Shown: one piece after another, positions 45,243 to 55,850 of the stretch
How the letters are laid out: every line of letters starts with the position of its first letter
How positions within the stretch are numbered: the first letter of the stretch is position 1
DNA from: Glebionis coronaria
Taxonomy: Eukaryota; Streptophyta; Magnoliopsida; Asterales; Asteraceae
Length of the DNA stretch: 64,000 nucleotides
Direction of reading: 5' to 3'
Assembly (NCBI GenBank): GCA_025667525.1
Contig: CM046881.1
Coordinates: 494,595,627 to 494,659,626, forward strand
Notes under the pieces: model-generated
Told to the model about the DNA's origin: nothing
Databases searched by the model: none
Seen by the model: only the letters and a program-made list of their open reading frames with translations
Translations under genes and position numbers: made by a program

Positions 45243-47987
45243 TGTCACACCCCACCATGGCGGAATATGGGGCGCGACGTATGGATATCATCACAACAAC
45301 AGCGTGTCTATAGAGAGAACTAAATGAAATTGAAATATCATAGATGGCGACACAAATGTCGTGACAATATCTCAACAATGCAGGCGTCTAGGTAAGTAGG
45401 TAACAGGCCTACCTCTTACAAAAGACATACAAATAAACAAACATCAAACATATAGGTACCACAACGTTCACTTAATCAAAACACAAAATAAAATCTAAGA
45501 GGAAAGGGATTTCTCCGAATGCAATCCTAGCAGCCTCTATACTCTAGCCACTTCTAACATCATCTTGCACAACTACCTCACCTGAAAATGACACTAAAAT
45601 CTGTCAACATAAAGTTGGTGAGAACATAGGTTTAAGTTATCTAGAACATCATAAGAAACCTTGACATCCGCTGTAAATAAGTTGAAGAAAAACAATTTAT
45701 AGTAATGGACTATAATGTGATAATCATGCTACATGCATCCACAACAAAACTCAAGCCAAGTACCAATCACATCTACAATTCACAAAGCACATTATAACAA
45801 TCAAGAAGTATCCCGTCACACGCACAAGAACACACACCACACTATCCGGATCTTTCCCACACCACCTGTGGAAGATGAACTATATCCCCGTCGAGATATC
45901 TTGCCTCCAAAGAGACGATGCACAAGTACTCAGGACGGATCGTGCCCCACGCTCCACACACATCACAACTGGTCCCATAGACGCCCATACATCTATGTAC
46001 CAAAGCCAATCACAATCCAAACAAAATTCACATAGCAGAACACATACCAAAGCACATATGAGAACACATAAGCACGCAAGTCACACAATAACACATTTAT
46101 GTCCACACATTTTATAACATAGTACTAAATCATGTTAAAGAACATTTCAAGTGTCATCTCCATCCCATACTGGAAAAAAACATTTAAAAACGTAGTAAAA
46201 TGGGACTATGAACTCACCTGATTGCTTCTCCAAAGTCCTCGTACTAGAAACAAGCTAACAAACCAAAAACACGAAATCAATACATGAACCAACCTCTAAA
46301 ACGGTTCATCAACCTATGATGGACATCTAGCCTATTCCCATATAATTACCTCATTGTTAAGCTCTAATCACCCCATTACCCTTCCTTAACAAGTCCTTAA
46401 CTTGGTTAAGTTTAATAACTATCCCGTTCATATTTTACACAAAACAGTCCCAGTTTTTAGGTCTCAAAACTTAAAGTCAAACGTCCACTTAAACATACCC
46501 ATGGTTTCTGTAAAAGGAATATTCATACCCTTACGTATGTTGGCTAACACCTCCCACTTGCCCTAACCTTAAAGCTACTGTTAAGGCCCTGATATATATA
46601 TATATATACTTTTGTCATTCCAGTTTTCCTGATTTTAAACGTATGAAAAGTTCATTACCATTAGAGGGTCTTACCCTAAACCACAATCTTAGCCCAAGTT
46701 CAGATCCTTATTACAATATATAAACCATCTCTCACATTCGTGAGAAGATCCCAATGCAACCCTAAGTACCCCAAACAACCCAAAACTTAAAAAGAAAACA
46801 GGCTGAATTCAAGACTGTTTTGACCTCCGACTGTTGTAACCTGTTTTGACCCACTTCCCGACCTCCAGTTTAGTTCTCGTTTCTTGCATTGGAAAGCCAC
46901 TTCAAATAACTTTTCAGGGCTAGTTTGATCGCATCTTGAATGTTCCTAGAACTCTAGATATGATCAAAACAATAGACTCAAAATTCTGCCCAGTTTTTAA
47001 AAACGGGTTTAACAAAATCAACCACATTAATTAACCCTAATTCCTCTAATTACAAGCCCTAACCCATGTAATCATTATATTATGATTATTACAACATTAA
47101 TTTACTGTTTATATATAAACCCTAACCCTTAATCCATCATAAGAATGATTAATTAAACATAAAAACAATTAATATGAAAAGGGTTATGAAGATTTTACCT
47201 TTTATTTAATGGAAGATGAAGAAAACCTAATTTTTATGAAGAACACTAATTCTCCTCTTCTTTTAGTTGACTATAACTCCAGGGAATAAAAGAAAATTCG
47301 TTTGGTTTAGTGTTAGGGGTTCCTTATATAGCCAAAACAATCCTTGTCCAACCCAATTACCACTTACCATAAATCTTTTCCTTTTTTTCCTTTTTTTTCT
47401 CTTCTAAACCGACCCAAACACCCCTAATTTCGTTTTTTTCTTTATTTTTTTTCTTTTTATTGTTAATTAATATCTTATTAATATTACCTTAATTTACCTT
47501 AATTTATTTCAGCTCCTAAAACTCCCAAAACCTCAAAACCGTAAAACTAGTCAAATTTACGCGTTTTACCGTAAAAGACGTAAAATATACACTTTTAAAA
47601 AAAATCTCAAATTCTTAAATAAACTTTATAACTAAGTCCTAAATGACTTAAAACCATCCCGAAAAATATTCATATGGATAATTACCTCACCCGAGACCTC
47701 TAAACGCTAAACCGTAAATCCAAAAAAAAAATACTATTACTATAATACTTATACGTATACGTAAACACCACAATATCACCATTTTCATTTCATAGTCACC
47801 ACTTGTGAGCTCATGAACATGAAATAACCGTTCCTCGATTTACTTATGAGTACTCTATACTCATAAACGATAACCACACCAACCTCGTTCACACAATATA
47901 AACACGTAAACACACAATTCAAGTAAGCATACATAAAATAACCTAAACGTAAGACCAAGTGACAAACCCAAAACCACGGTTGTCACA
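45243..47987 (-). repeat. 3' LTR of element F
   Basis: 2745 bp, matching 49752-52499. It contains an AT microsatellite near 46591 that is slightly shorter than in the other LTR. Confidence 0.93.
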
Positions 47988-48001
47988 TCACTCCCTCCTA
48001 A
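47988..48001 (-). other. Polypurine tract of element F
   Basis: On the minus strand TTAGGAGGGAGTGA directly before the LTR. Confidence 0.8.
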
Positions 48002-49735
48002 TAGAAATCTCGTCCCGAGATTCACTCGGAAACTCAAACTTATTCTCAGCAAACAAACGAAGATGCATATCCCTGATAAAACCTTCACGTTCAAACGTGA
48101 ACTCAGTTTACACGAAAATAATCTCAACCAACAACACATGAGCCTTAACCGTCCGCGAGGAAACTTATCAAAACCATAAATCAAAACTCATCAAAATATA
48201 ACCACGTATAATAAGTTCTAAAGAACTCTCAAATTCCTTCCCAACTCATCTCTATGTTAACCCTCCAAGTGTTCATTACCGCAAAATACCCAAAACACGA
48301 GTTTAAACCATGTTGTCCGAAAATTAACCTTGAACTCAACACTTGTACAATTAATTCGACCAAGCTACTGACTTCCAATTACGAAACTTTCTGAATATTT
48401 GAAAAGTATGTTCCGAGTACATAATTTTAGGCTTTTGAATCACCCAAAAACCTTTAAAAACGAATAAGTTATGACCAAAACGATTTTTCTCAAAATCTGC
48501 CTAGGCATTAGCGACAGTTTCTTACAGTTAGCGACATATTTTGACAGTTTAGCGACAGTTTCTGCCTACTCCGATTTATACCAAAAAAACGATTTTTAAA
48601 CCCTAAAAAAACCCGTTATTAATTACAAAATTCAAGGTCTAATTTATTTTAATTCTAGAAAATTTAAACTCTCACCCATCATATGATTAATACATGATTT
48701 AACATATTTAAGTTAATAAGAACAAGAATTCTAACTAAAGAACAATAACTTTAGGTGATCAAAACCAAAATATTTTAGAATAAAAAGGCCATGCTTATAT
48801 GTTAAAAAAAAGATTATATTCCACCTTATTTCAAACACGTTTTCGACACTTCCTTATTTCATCGACTACCAACAACATTTTTTTCAATTTGCAAGTTCTA
48901 TTTTTTTTATCATGTATAACTCGAAACAAAAGACATCGTTACCCCAAAAAGAAATCTCCACCATCTCAAAATCCTTCACGCCAAAAGTACCGTACAAACA
49001 AACACGTGAAATGAGTACCCGAGAAATGCGCTACTACAGAAGTTGAACATCTCAAAGAGAAACGAGCTAGCAACCATCCCAAGAATACAACCGGTAAGTA
49101 GAAAATAATTTTACATACATAGGCATAAGCGTACATACACTCAAATCCATCCAACATATACTATACAAGCATGTATTAACTCTCTTTCATGCAATCATAC
49201 TTGAAAGTCCAGTGGTGTTGTGGCACATATATAATTATGTAGGCCTCCATAATTATACCTGTTCCCTTTCACCACTATACTCCCTCCTATGATGACACTT
49301 ATAAGAAATTAATACTACACATAACACATAATCCAACAACTCACAAGCACATAACCACACAAGATAAGATCCAAAACCCCATGTATTAAAATAACATAGC
49401 CAATGCACGAAACACATAAACTCGTAGTCCAGCTGAACCAGCGTAGACAAAATTCGAAATGTATAAAGAACATGAAAACATAATTAAGCGAAATCCAACA
49501 ATGACTAGCGTATACGACCATGGTTCCACCCGCACTAATCAAAACTCGTAAAGAAAATAACATGTAGTTAAGTATGAACCATAGTAGTTCATAACCTAAC
49601 AAATACTGCAAAAATAATATTCTAACACATCAATTACTATAAAATGCACACATACTCCTATGACGCCTATATGCAGGGACCCTTAAGCTATAGACTAGGC
49701 TACACGACTAGGCAACCTAATTCTCTATAACCATT
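48002..49735 (-). other. Non-coding interior of element F
   Basis: No frame over about 100 codons and no recognised domain except the short integrase-tail relic at about 47996-48040. Confidence 0.7.
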
Positions 49736-49748
49736 GTCTCTGATACCA
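49736..49748 (-). other. Primer binding site, tRNA-Met type (element F)
   Basis: On the minus strand TGGTATCAGAGAC, three bases from the LTR. Confidence 0.88.
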
Positions 49749-49751
49749 TTC

Positions 49752-52499
49752 TGTCACACCCCACCATGGCGGAATATGGGGCGCGACGTATGGATATCAT
49801 CACAACAACATCGTGTCTATAGAGAGAACTAAATGAAATTGAAATATCATAGATGGCGACACAAATGTCGTGACAATATCTCAACAATGCAGGCGTCTAG
49901 GTAAGTAGGTAACAGGCCTACCTCTTACCAAAGACATACAAATAAACAAACATCAAACATATAGGTACCACAACGTTCACTTAATCAAAACACAAAATAA
50001 AATCTAAGAGGAAAGGGATTCCTCCGAATGCAATCCTAGCAGCCTCTATACTCTAGCCACTTCTAACATCATCTTGCACAACTACCTCACCTGAAAATGA
50101 CACTAAAATCTGTCAACATAAAGTTGGTGAGAACATAGGTTTAAGTTATCTAGAACATCATAAGAAACCTTGACATCCGCTGTAAATAAGTTGAAGAAAA
50201 ACAATTTATAGTAATGGACTATAATGTGATAATCATGCTACATGCATCCACAACAAAACTCAAGCCAAGTACCAATCACATCTACAATTCACAAAGCACA
50301 TTATAACAATCAAGAAGTATCCCGTCACACGCACAAGAACACACACCACACTATCCGGATCTTTCCCACACCACCTGTGGAAGATGAACTATATCCCCGT
50401 CGAGATATCTTGCCTCCGAAGAGACGATGCACAAGTACTCAGGACGGATCGTGCCCCACGCTCCACACACATCACAACTGGTCCCATAGACGCCCATACA
50501 TCTATGTACCAAAGCCAATCACAATCCAAACAAAATTCACATAGCAGAACACGTACCAAAGCACATATGAGAACACATAAGCACGCAAGTCACACAATAA
50601 CACATTTATGTCCACACATTTTATAACATAGTACTAAATCATGTTAAAGAACATTTCAAGTGTCATCTCCATCCCATACTGGAAAAAAACATTTAAAAAC
50701 ATAGTAAAATGGGACTATGAACTCACCTGATTGCTTCTCCAAAGTCCTCGTACTAGAAACAAGCTAACAAACCAAAAACACGAAATCAATACATGAACCA
50801 ACCTCTAAAACGGTTCATCAACCTATGATGGACATCTAGCCTATTCCCATATAATTACCTCATTGTTAAGCTCTAATCACCCCATTACCCTTCCTTAACA
50901 AGTCCTTAACTTGGTTAAGTTTAATAACTATCCCGTTCATATTTTACACAAAACAGTCCCAGTTTTTAGGTCTCAAAACTTTAAGTCAAACGTCCACTTA
51001 AACATACCCATGGTTTCTGTAAAAGGAATATTCATACCCTTACGTATGTTGGCTAACACCTCCCACTTGCCCTAACCTTAAAGCTACTGTTAAGGCCCTG
51101 ATATATATATATATATATACTTTTGTCATTCCAGTTTTCCTGATTTTAAACGTATGAAAAGTTCATTACCATTAGAGGGTCTTACCCTAAACCACAATCT
51201 TAGCCCAAGTGCAGATCCTTATTACAATATATAAACCATCTCTCACATTCGTGAGAAGATCCCAATGCAACCCTAAGTACCCCAAACAACCCAAAACTTA
51301 AAAAGAAAACAGGCTGAATTCAAAACTGTTTTGACCTCCGACTGTTGTAACCTGTTTTTGACCCACTTCCCGACCTCCAATTTAGTTCTCGTTTCTTGCA
51401 TTGGAAAGCCACTTCAAATAACGTTTCAGGGCTAGTTTGATCGCATCTTGAATGTTCCTAGAACTCTAGATATGATCAAAACAATAGACTCAAAATTCTG
51501 CCCAGTTTTTAAAAACGGGTTTAACAAAATCAACCACATTAATTAACCCTAATTCCTCTAATTACAAGCCCTAACCCATGTAATCATTATATTATGATTA
51601 TTACAACATTAATTTACTGTTTATATATAAACCCTAACCCTTAATCCATCATAAGAATGATTAATTAAACATAAAAACAATTAATATGAAAAGGGTTATG
51701 AAGATTTTACCTTTATTTAATGGAAGATGAAGAAAACCTAATTTTTATGAAGAATCCTAATTCTCCTCTTCTTTTAGTTGACTATAACTCCAGGGAATAA
51801 AAGAAAATTCGTTTGGTTTAGTGTTAGGGGTTCCTTATATAGCCAAAACAATCCTTGTCCAACCCAATTACCACTTACCATAAATCTTTTCCTTTTTTTC
51901 CTTTTTTTCTCTTCTAAACCGACCCAAACACCCCTAATTTCGTTTTTTTCTTTATTTTTTTTCTTTTTAGTGTTAATTAATATCTTATTAATATTACCTT
52001 AATTTACCTTAATTTATTTCAGCTCCTAAAACTCCCAAAACCTCAAAACCGTAAACCTAGTCAAATTTACGCGTTTTACCGTAAAAGACGTAAAATATAC
52101 ACTTTTAAAAAAAATCTCAAATTCTTAAATAAACTTTATAACTAAGTCCTAAATGACTTAAAATCATCCCGAAAAATATTCATATGGATAATTACCTCAC
52201 CCGAGACCTCTAAACGCTAAACCGTAAATCCAAAAAAAAAAAATACTATTACTATAATACTTATACGTATACGTAAACACCACAATATCACCATTTTCAT
52301 TTCATAGTCACCACTTGTGAGCTCATGAACATGAAATAACCGTTCCTCGATTTACTTATGAGTACTCTATACTCATAAACGATAACCACACCAACCTCGT
52401 TCACACAATATAAACACGTAAACACACAATTCAAGTAAGCACACATAAAATAACCTAAACGTAAGACCAAGTGACAAACCCAAAACCACGGTTGTCACA
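49752..52499 (-). repeat. 5' LTR of element F
   Basis: 2748 bp. It begins on the minus strand at 52499, where E's reading frame runs into it for 42 codons. Confidence 0.93.
51833..51842 (-). promoter_or_regulatory. TATA box in F's 5' LTR
   Basis: CTATATAAGG on the minus strand, about 660 bp from the LTR start. The same box in the 3' LTR is at 47322-47331. Confidence 0.55.
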
Positions 52500-55000
52500 C
52501 TAACGTCGCCCTTCGGAATTGGTGGTTCACTTGTTTCGCTAAAAACATCCCAAAGTGAGTTTTCATCCATAAATTTACACATACCCTTTTGAATTAGGTA
52601 CACGTATTCTTTATCATTAAAATCATCATCTTTAAAACCGTTTTTCTTAATTCTTTCAAAACATGCATCAAGCTTCATTCTTTCCGCTAAAGTAAACATT
52701 TTGAAATCATTAGAATTTGAATCATTAGGTTTTGAAACCTTGGTTTTTTCATTTTCATTAAACCCTTGGGATTTTCTAGCGAAAAAGTCTATTTTCTCAT
52801 CCCCATATCTCATAGTAAGTCTCCCCTCGTGAACGTCGATTACGGTTCGAGCCGTCGATAAGAATGGTCGGCCTAAAATAATGGGACATTTAGGGTCACA
52901 CTCGTAATCAGATATAACGAAATCCGCGGGAAAAACAAACTTTCCAATCCTAACATAGACATCCTCGGCTATTCCAATTCGTATAAGTGGAGTACAATTT
53001 GCAAGCTCGATTGTCATGTTTGTGGGGGTAAGCGAAGGCAATCTCATCAATTTACAAAGAGAATGAGGCATGAGATTGATGCTAGCACCTAAATCGGCAA
53101 GGGCTAAACATCCCTCAATCTCAGAAAAATCACAAGGTAGTAGAAATTGGCTCGGATCCTTTTCCTTTCTCGGCATACACCTTTTGGGTTTTTTAAGAAG
53201 GATCGAAGCACAAGTTTCTTCAAGGGTTACTTTTGTAAGGTCGACAAAGCTCTCTTTTTGAACCGTGGATGGAATTTGAGGTACACGAGGGTGTGCACTC
53301 TTTTCCTTGGTCGCCACGTTCACCCCATCGACTTTAGAACAAGAAGACGTCTTAGAAGTCGAGGGTTGAGAGGGATAAACAACACGGAATCCTTCAAGGT
53401 TAGGGGTAATCACACGACCTTTCTCACGAGACGAGGCGGCTTTACATTGTTCCTTCGGATTAGCTACGGTGTCACTAGGTAACGAACTCGATGACGAACC
53501 CGAGGCTTTGTTCATTATAGCGGAAAACATCTTTTTTATATCAATTTGTCCTTGCTCAATCTTCGTGTTTTGCAATTTCAAAGTATTTGTAAAGTCGTTT
53601 TTCAAAGTACCAATTTCTCCCTCTAATCGTCTCATATTAGCCTCATTCGTTTTCATGTAATTTTGAAAATCGTTTGACGAACTATTTTGATTTGAATTAA
53701 AGTTCCCTTGGTTTTGATTACTTCTTTGAAAATTTCCTTGATTACCACTTGAAAAATTGTTGCCTTGATTGTTGTTGTTTGAAAAATTCGAGTTTTGATT
53801 GTTGTCTCGATTTTGCCAAGTTATATTACGACCTTGATTATAACCTCCTTGATTTTGATTCGAAAAATTTCCTTGTTGATTGTTTCCATGAAAATTGTTT
53901 CGATTTTGAAAATTGTTGCCTTGGTTATAATTGCCTTGTTGTGATGGACCGGCGTTATTTTGATTTTGATTAGAAAAATTGTTGTTTAACGCACTCACAT
54001 TCGACGTTTGGCCATCCGTAGCCGCACACTCGTAATAATTATGAGGTCCACCACAAAACGTACACGAAACCTCAACCGCTTTCACCGTAGCGGGAGCGTC
54101 TTTCTTTTGCATCTCAACGAGAAAAGATGTAAACACATTCGTCAACTTGTCGACTTTTGCATCAACTCTCTCAATGTCGCGATTAGAACTACTAACATTG
54201 GCGACATTGGCAACACTCGGTGCGTTGCGGAGTTGGTAAACCTTGGATCGGTTTTCGATAATTATCAAAGCTTCTCTCGGAGTTTTACACAAAAAGTTGC
54301 CACCGGCGACGGAATTCAACGAGTCTTGTTCGTGAAAATTAAGACCGTTGTAAAACGTATCGATTTGGTGCAACTCGGAAAAACCATGGTGAGGACATTG
54401 CCTAAGCAATTCCTTAAAGCGATCCCACGCGTCTCTAAAAGATTCATTCGGTTTTTGCTCAAATTTCGTAATCTCGTTTTTGAAAAACGTTGTCTTAGAC
54501 GGTGGGAAAAAATAATTAACGAACTTGGAAACGAGATCCTTCCACGTAACTATGGAATTAGGTGGCTCTTTCTCGTACCAATCCTTGGCGGCACCATCGA
54601 GCGAGTACGGAAAAAGCATAAGCTTGACGACATCGGTGTCGACGTTCTTAAACTTGCTCGTGGCTAAAAGACGATCAAAATTTCGAATATGGTCGTGAGG
54701 ATTATCAGCTTCACGACCTCGAAACTTCGTAGCTTGGATCAACGAAAGCATTCCGCTCTTGATCTCAAAATTCTCTGCCTCGATAGCGGGAATTACGATC
54801 GCGTCTCCATAACCCTCGGTGGGCGCTTGGAGCAATTCCATCATAGAACGATTGTCGGCCATCTCGTCTAAGGTTTCTTCAAAAACGATATTAGGAACGT
54901 CGGTTTCTAATTCTCGTCTACGTCGTCGATTCCTTCGATTACGATTACGTCGATTCGAAGCTTCACTAGAATTGGAATAGTCCTTCGATCGAGTGCGCAT
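52373..55000 (-). CDS. Gag-protease part of E's polyprotein, ending inside F
   Basis: An intact frame of 875 codons from ATG 55000, about 830 bases after the primer site. An Arg/Asn-rich basic start (RNRNRRNRRRRR) leads to the Retrotrans_gag capsid domain (about residues 55-270, with YEKEPPNSI and FYNGL). A zinc knuckle CTFCGGPHNYYEC is near residue 311. A long Asn/Gln-rich region and a short coiled coil follow. The retropepsin domain has LADLGASINLMPHS near residue 632 and ILGRPFLSTART. The native protein ends at 52500; the last 42 codons are translated F LTR. It is a close relative of D's gag-protease. The continuation of the original ORF is at 43710-45051. Confidence 0.93.
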   Translation of the reverse strand: MRTRSKDYSNSSEASNRRNRNRRNRRRRRELETDVPNIVFEETLDEMADNRSMMELLQAPTEGYGDAIVIPAIEAENFEIKSGMLSLIQATKFRGREADNPHDHIRNFDRLLATSKFKNVDTDVVKLMLFPYSLDGAAKDWYEKEPPNSIVTWKDLVSKFVNYFFPPSKTTFFKNEITKFEQKPNESFRDAWDRFKELLRQCPHHGFSELHQIDTFYNGLNFHEQDSLNSVAGGNFLCKTPREALIIIENRSKVYQLRNAPSVANVANVSSSNRDIERVDAKVDKLTNVFTSFLVEMQKKDAPATVKAVEVSCTFCGGPHNYYECAATDGQTSNVSALNNNFSNQNQNNAGPSQQGNYNQGNNFQNRNNFHGNNQQGNFSNQNQGGYNQGRNITWQNRDNNQNSNFSNNNNQGNNFSSGNQGNFQRSNQNQGNFNSNQNSSSNDFQNYMKTNEANMRRLEGEIGTLKNDFTNTLKLQNTKIEQGQIDIKKMFSAIMNKASGSSSSSLPSDTVANPKEQCKAASSREKGRVITPNLEGFRVVYPSQPSTSKTSSCSKVDGVNVATKEKSAHPRVPQIPSTVQKESFVDLTKVTLEETCASILLKKPKRCMPRKEKDPSQFLLPCDFSEIEGCLALADLGASINLMPHSLCKLMRLPSLTPTNMTIELANCTPLIRIGIAEDVYVRIGKFVFPADFVISDYECDPKCPIILGRPFLSTARTVIDVHEGRLTMRYGDEKIDFFARKSQGFNENEKTKVSKPNDSNSNDFKMFTLAERMKLDACFERIKKNGFKDDDFNDKEYVYLIQKGMCKFMDENSLWDVFSETSEPPIPKGDVSVTTVVLGLSLGLTFRLFYVCLLELCVYVFILCERGWCGYRL
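52500..52684 (-). repeat. 185-bp duplication, right copy, beside element F
   Basis: The native copy within the gag-protease frame. It continues without a break into TTCCGCTAAAG. Partner of 45052-45236. Confidence 0.9.
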
Positions 55001-55827
55001 GCACTAAGCGTAGAATGGGTGGTAGAAAAGAAGATTCTTTTTGCGGTTTTTCAATTTTTTTCAATTTTTTTGGTTTTTGATTGTTTTTTTAATTTTTTTG
55101 GATTTTTGAATGTATTACGTAGACAAAAATCTACAAATCTCCCCTCGAATCGACTTTCTCGATTAAAGGAGCCTCAAAGAATGAAAACGATCACGTGGAG
55201 TGAACGTTCTCGATGACTTTAGAACGTTGGTGGAACACCAAAACGTTCAAGAGGGTTTAATCTTGAAAACAAGCAAATATAATATACGTAGATAATACTT
55301 GGGCGGCAAACCCTCGATTAGCCCTCTTTCTCAAAACACGCACAAGCAAGCGGAGGAAACGAGGCGGCGCGAAGCACTTAAGAGCCTTTTTCCTTTAGGT
55401 CGTGAAACACAACCGCCTTATACCCACCTTATAGTTTGTGTTAACTGAAATTAAGCCTTACGAAAGTATTTATCTATTTTGCCTTTAAACTTTTGCTTTA
55501 GATTCGAATACAATGATCGAGTGATGAAATCCCGAATCAAGGTTGCGTTTTCACGCTTTTGGAGTACTTGTATCTTTATTGTTCTTACGTAGTACAATAT
55601 AGTAATAATATTCACAATAAAAACGAAAACCAATATATCTACAATATAGTAAATGATTGTTGTGTGTTTAACTTAGGAAAATTAAACACGGTTTATTTGG
55701 ATACTATAATATAATAGAGAAAAATAACAAAAATGAGTATGTACGATATTCACGCTTTCCAAAAATGAAAAGCAAAAACGCACTACTCACACAAACACGA
55801 TACTAATAGTAATGGCACACAAACACC
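55001..55827 (-). other. 5' leader of element E
   Basis: About 830 bp with no ORF. Similar to D's leader, best at 55341-55440. Confidence 0.7.
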
Positions 55828-55845
55828 TCCCCGGCAGCGGCGCCA
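55828..55845 (-). other. Primer binding site, tRNA-Asp type (element E)
   Basis: On the minus strand TGGCGCCGCTGCCGGGGA, identical to D's site, five bases from the LTR. Confidence 0.88.
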
Positions 55846-55850
55846 AAAAT

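Larger units (their letters stand above)
45243..52499 (-). mobile_element. Element F: non-coding chromovirus-like (LARD-type) LTR element
   Basis: Two 2.75-kb LTRs (TGTGACAACC...GGTGTGACA on the minus strand) around a 1764-bp interior with a tRNA-Met-type primer site and a polypurine tract. No gag or pol ORF remains. The interior's last bases translate to FEFPSESRDEISIRRE, like the integrase tail of Tekay/Del chromoviruses. There is no matching 5-bp target duplication (AAACA left, CTAAC right). Instead a 185-bp piece of E is present on both sides. The LTR pair is almost identical, so the element is young. Confidence 0.88.

Noticed and set aside
47040..47140. CCCTAAC strings resembling telomere repeat
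   Set aside because: Only one or two units at a time, inside F's LTR; no array.
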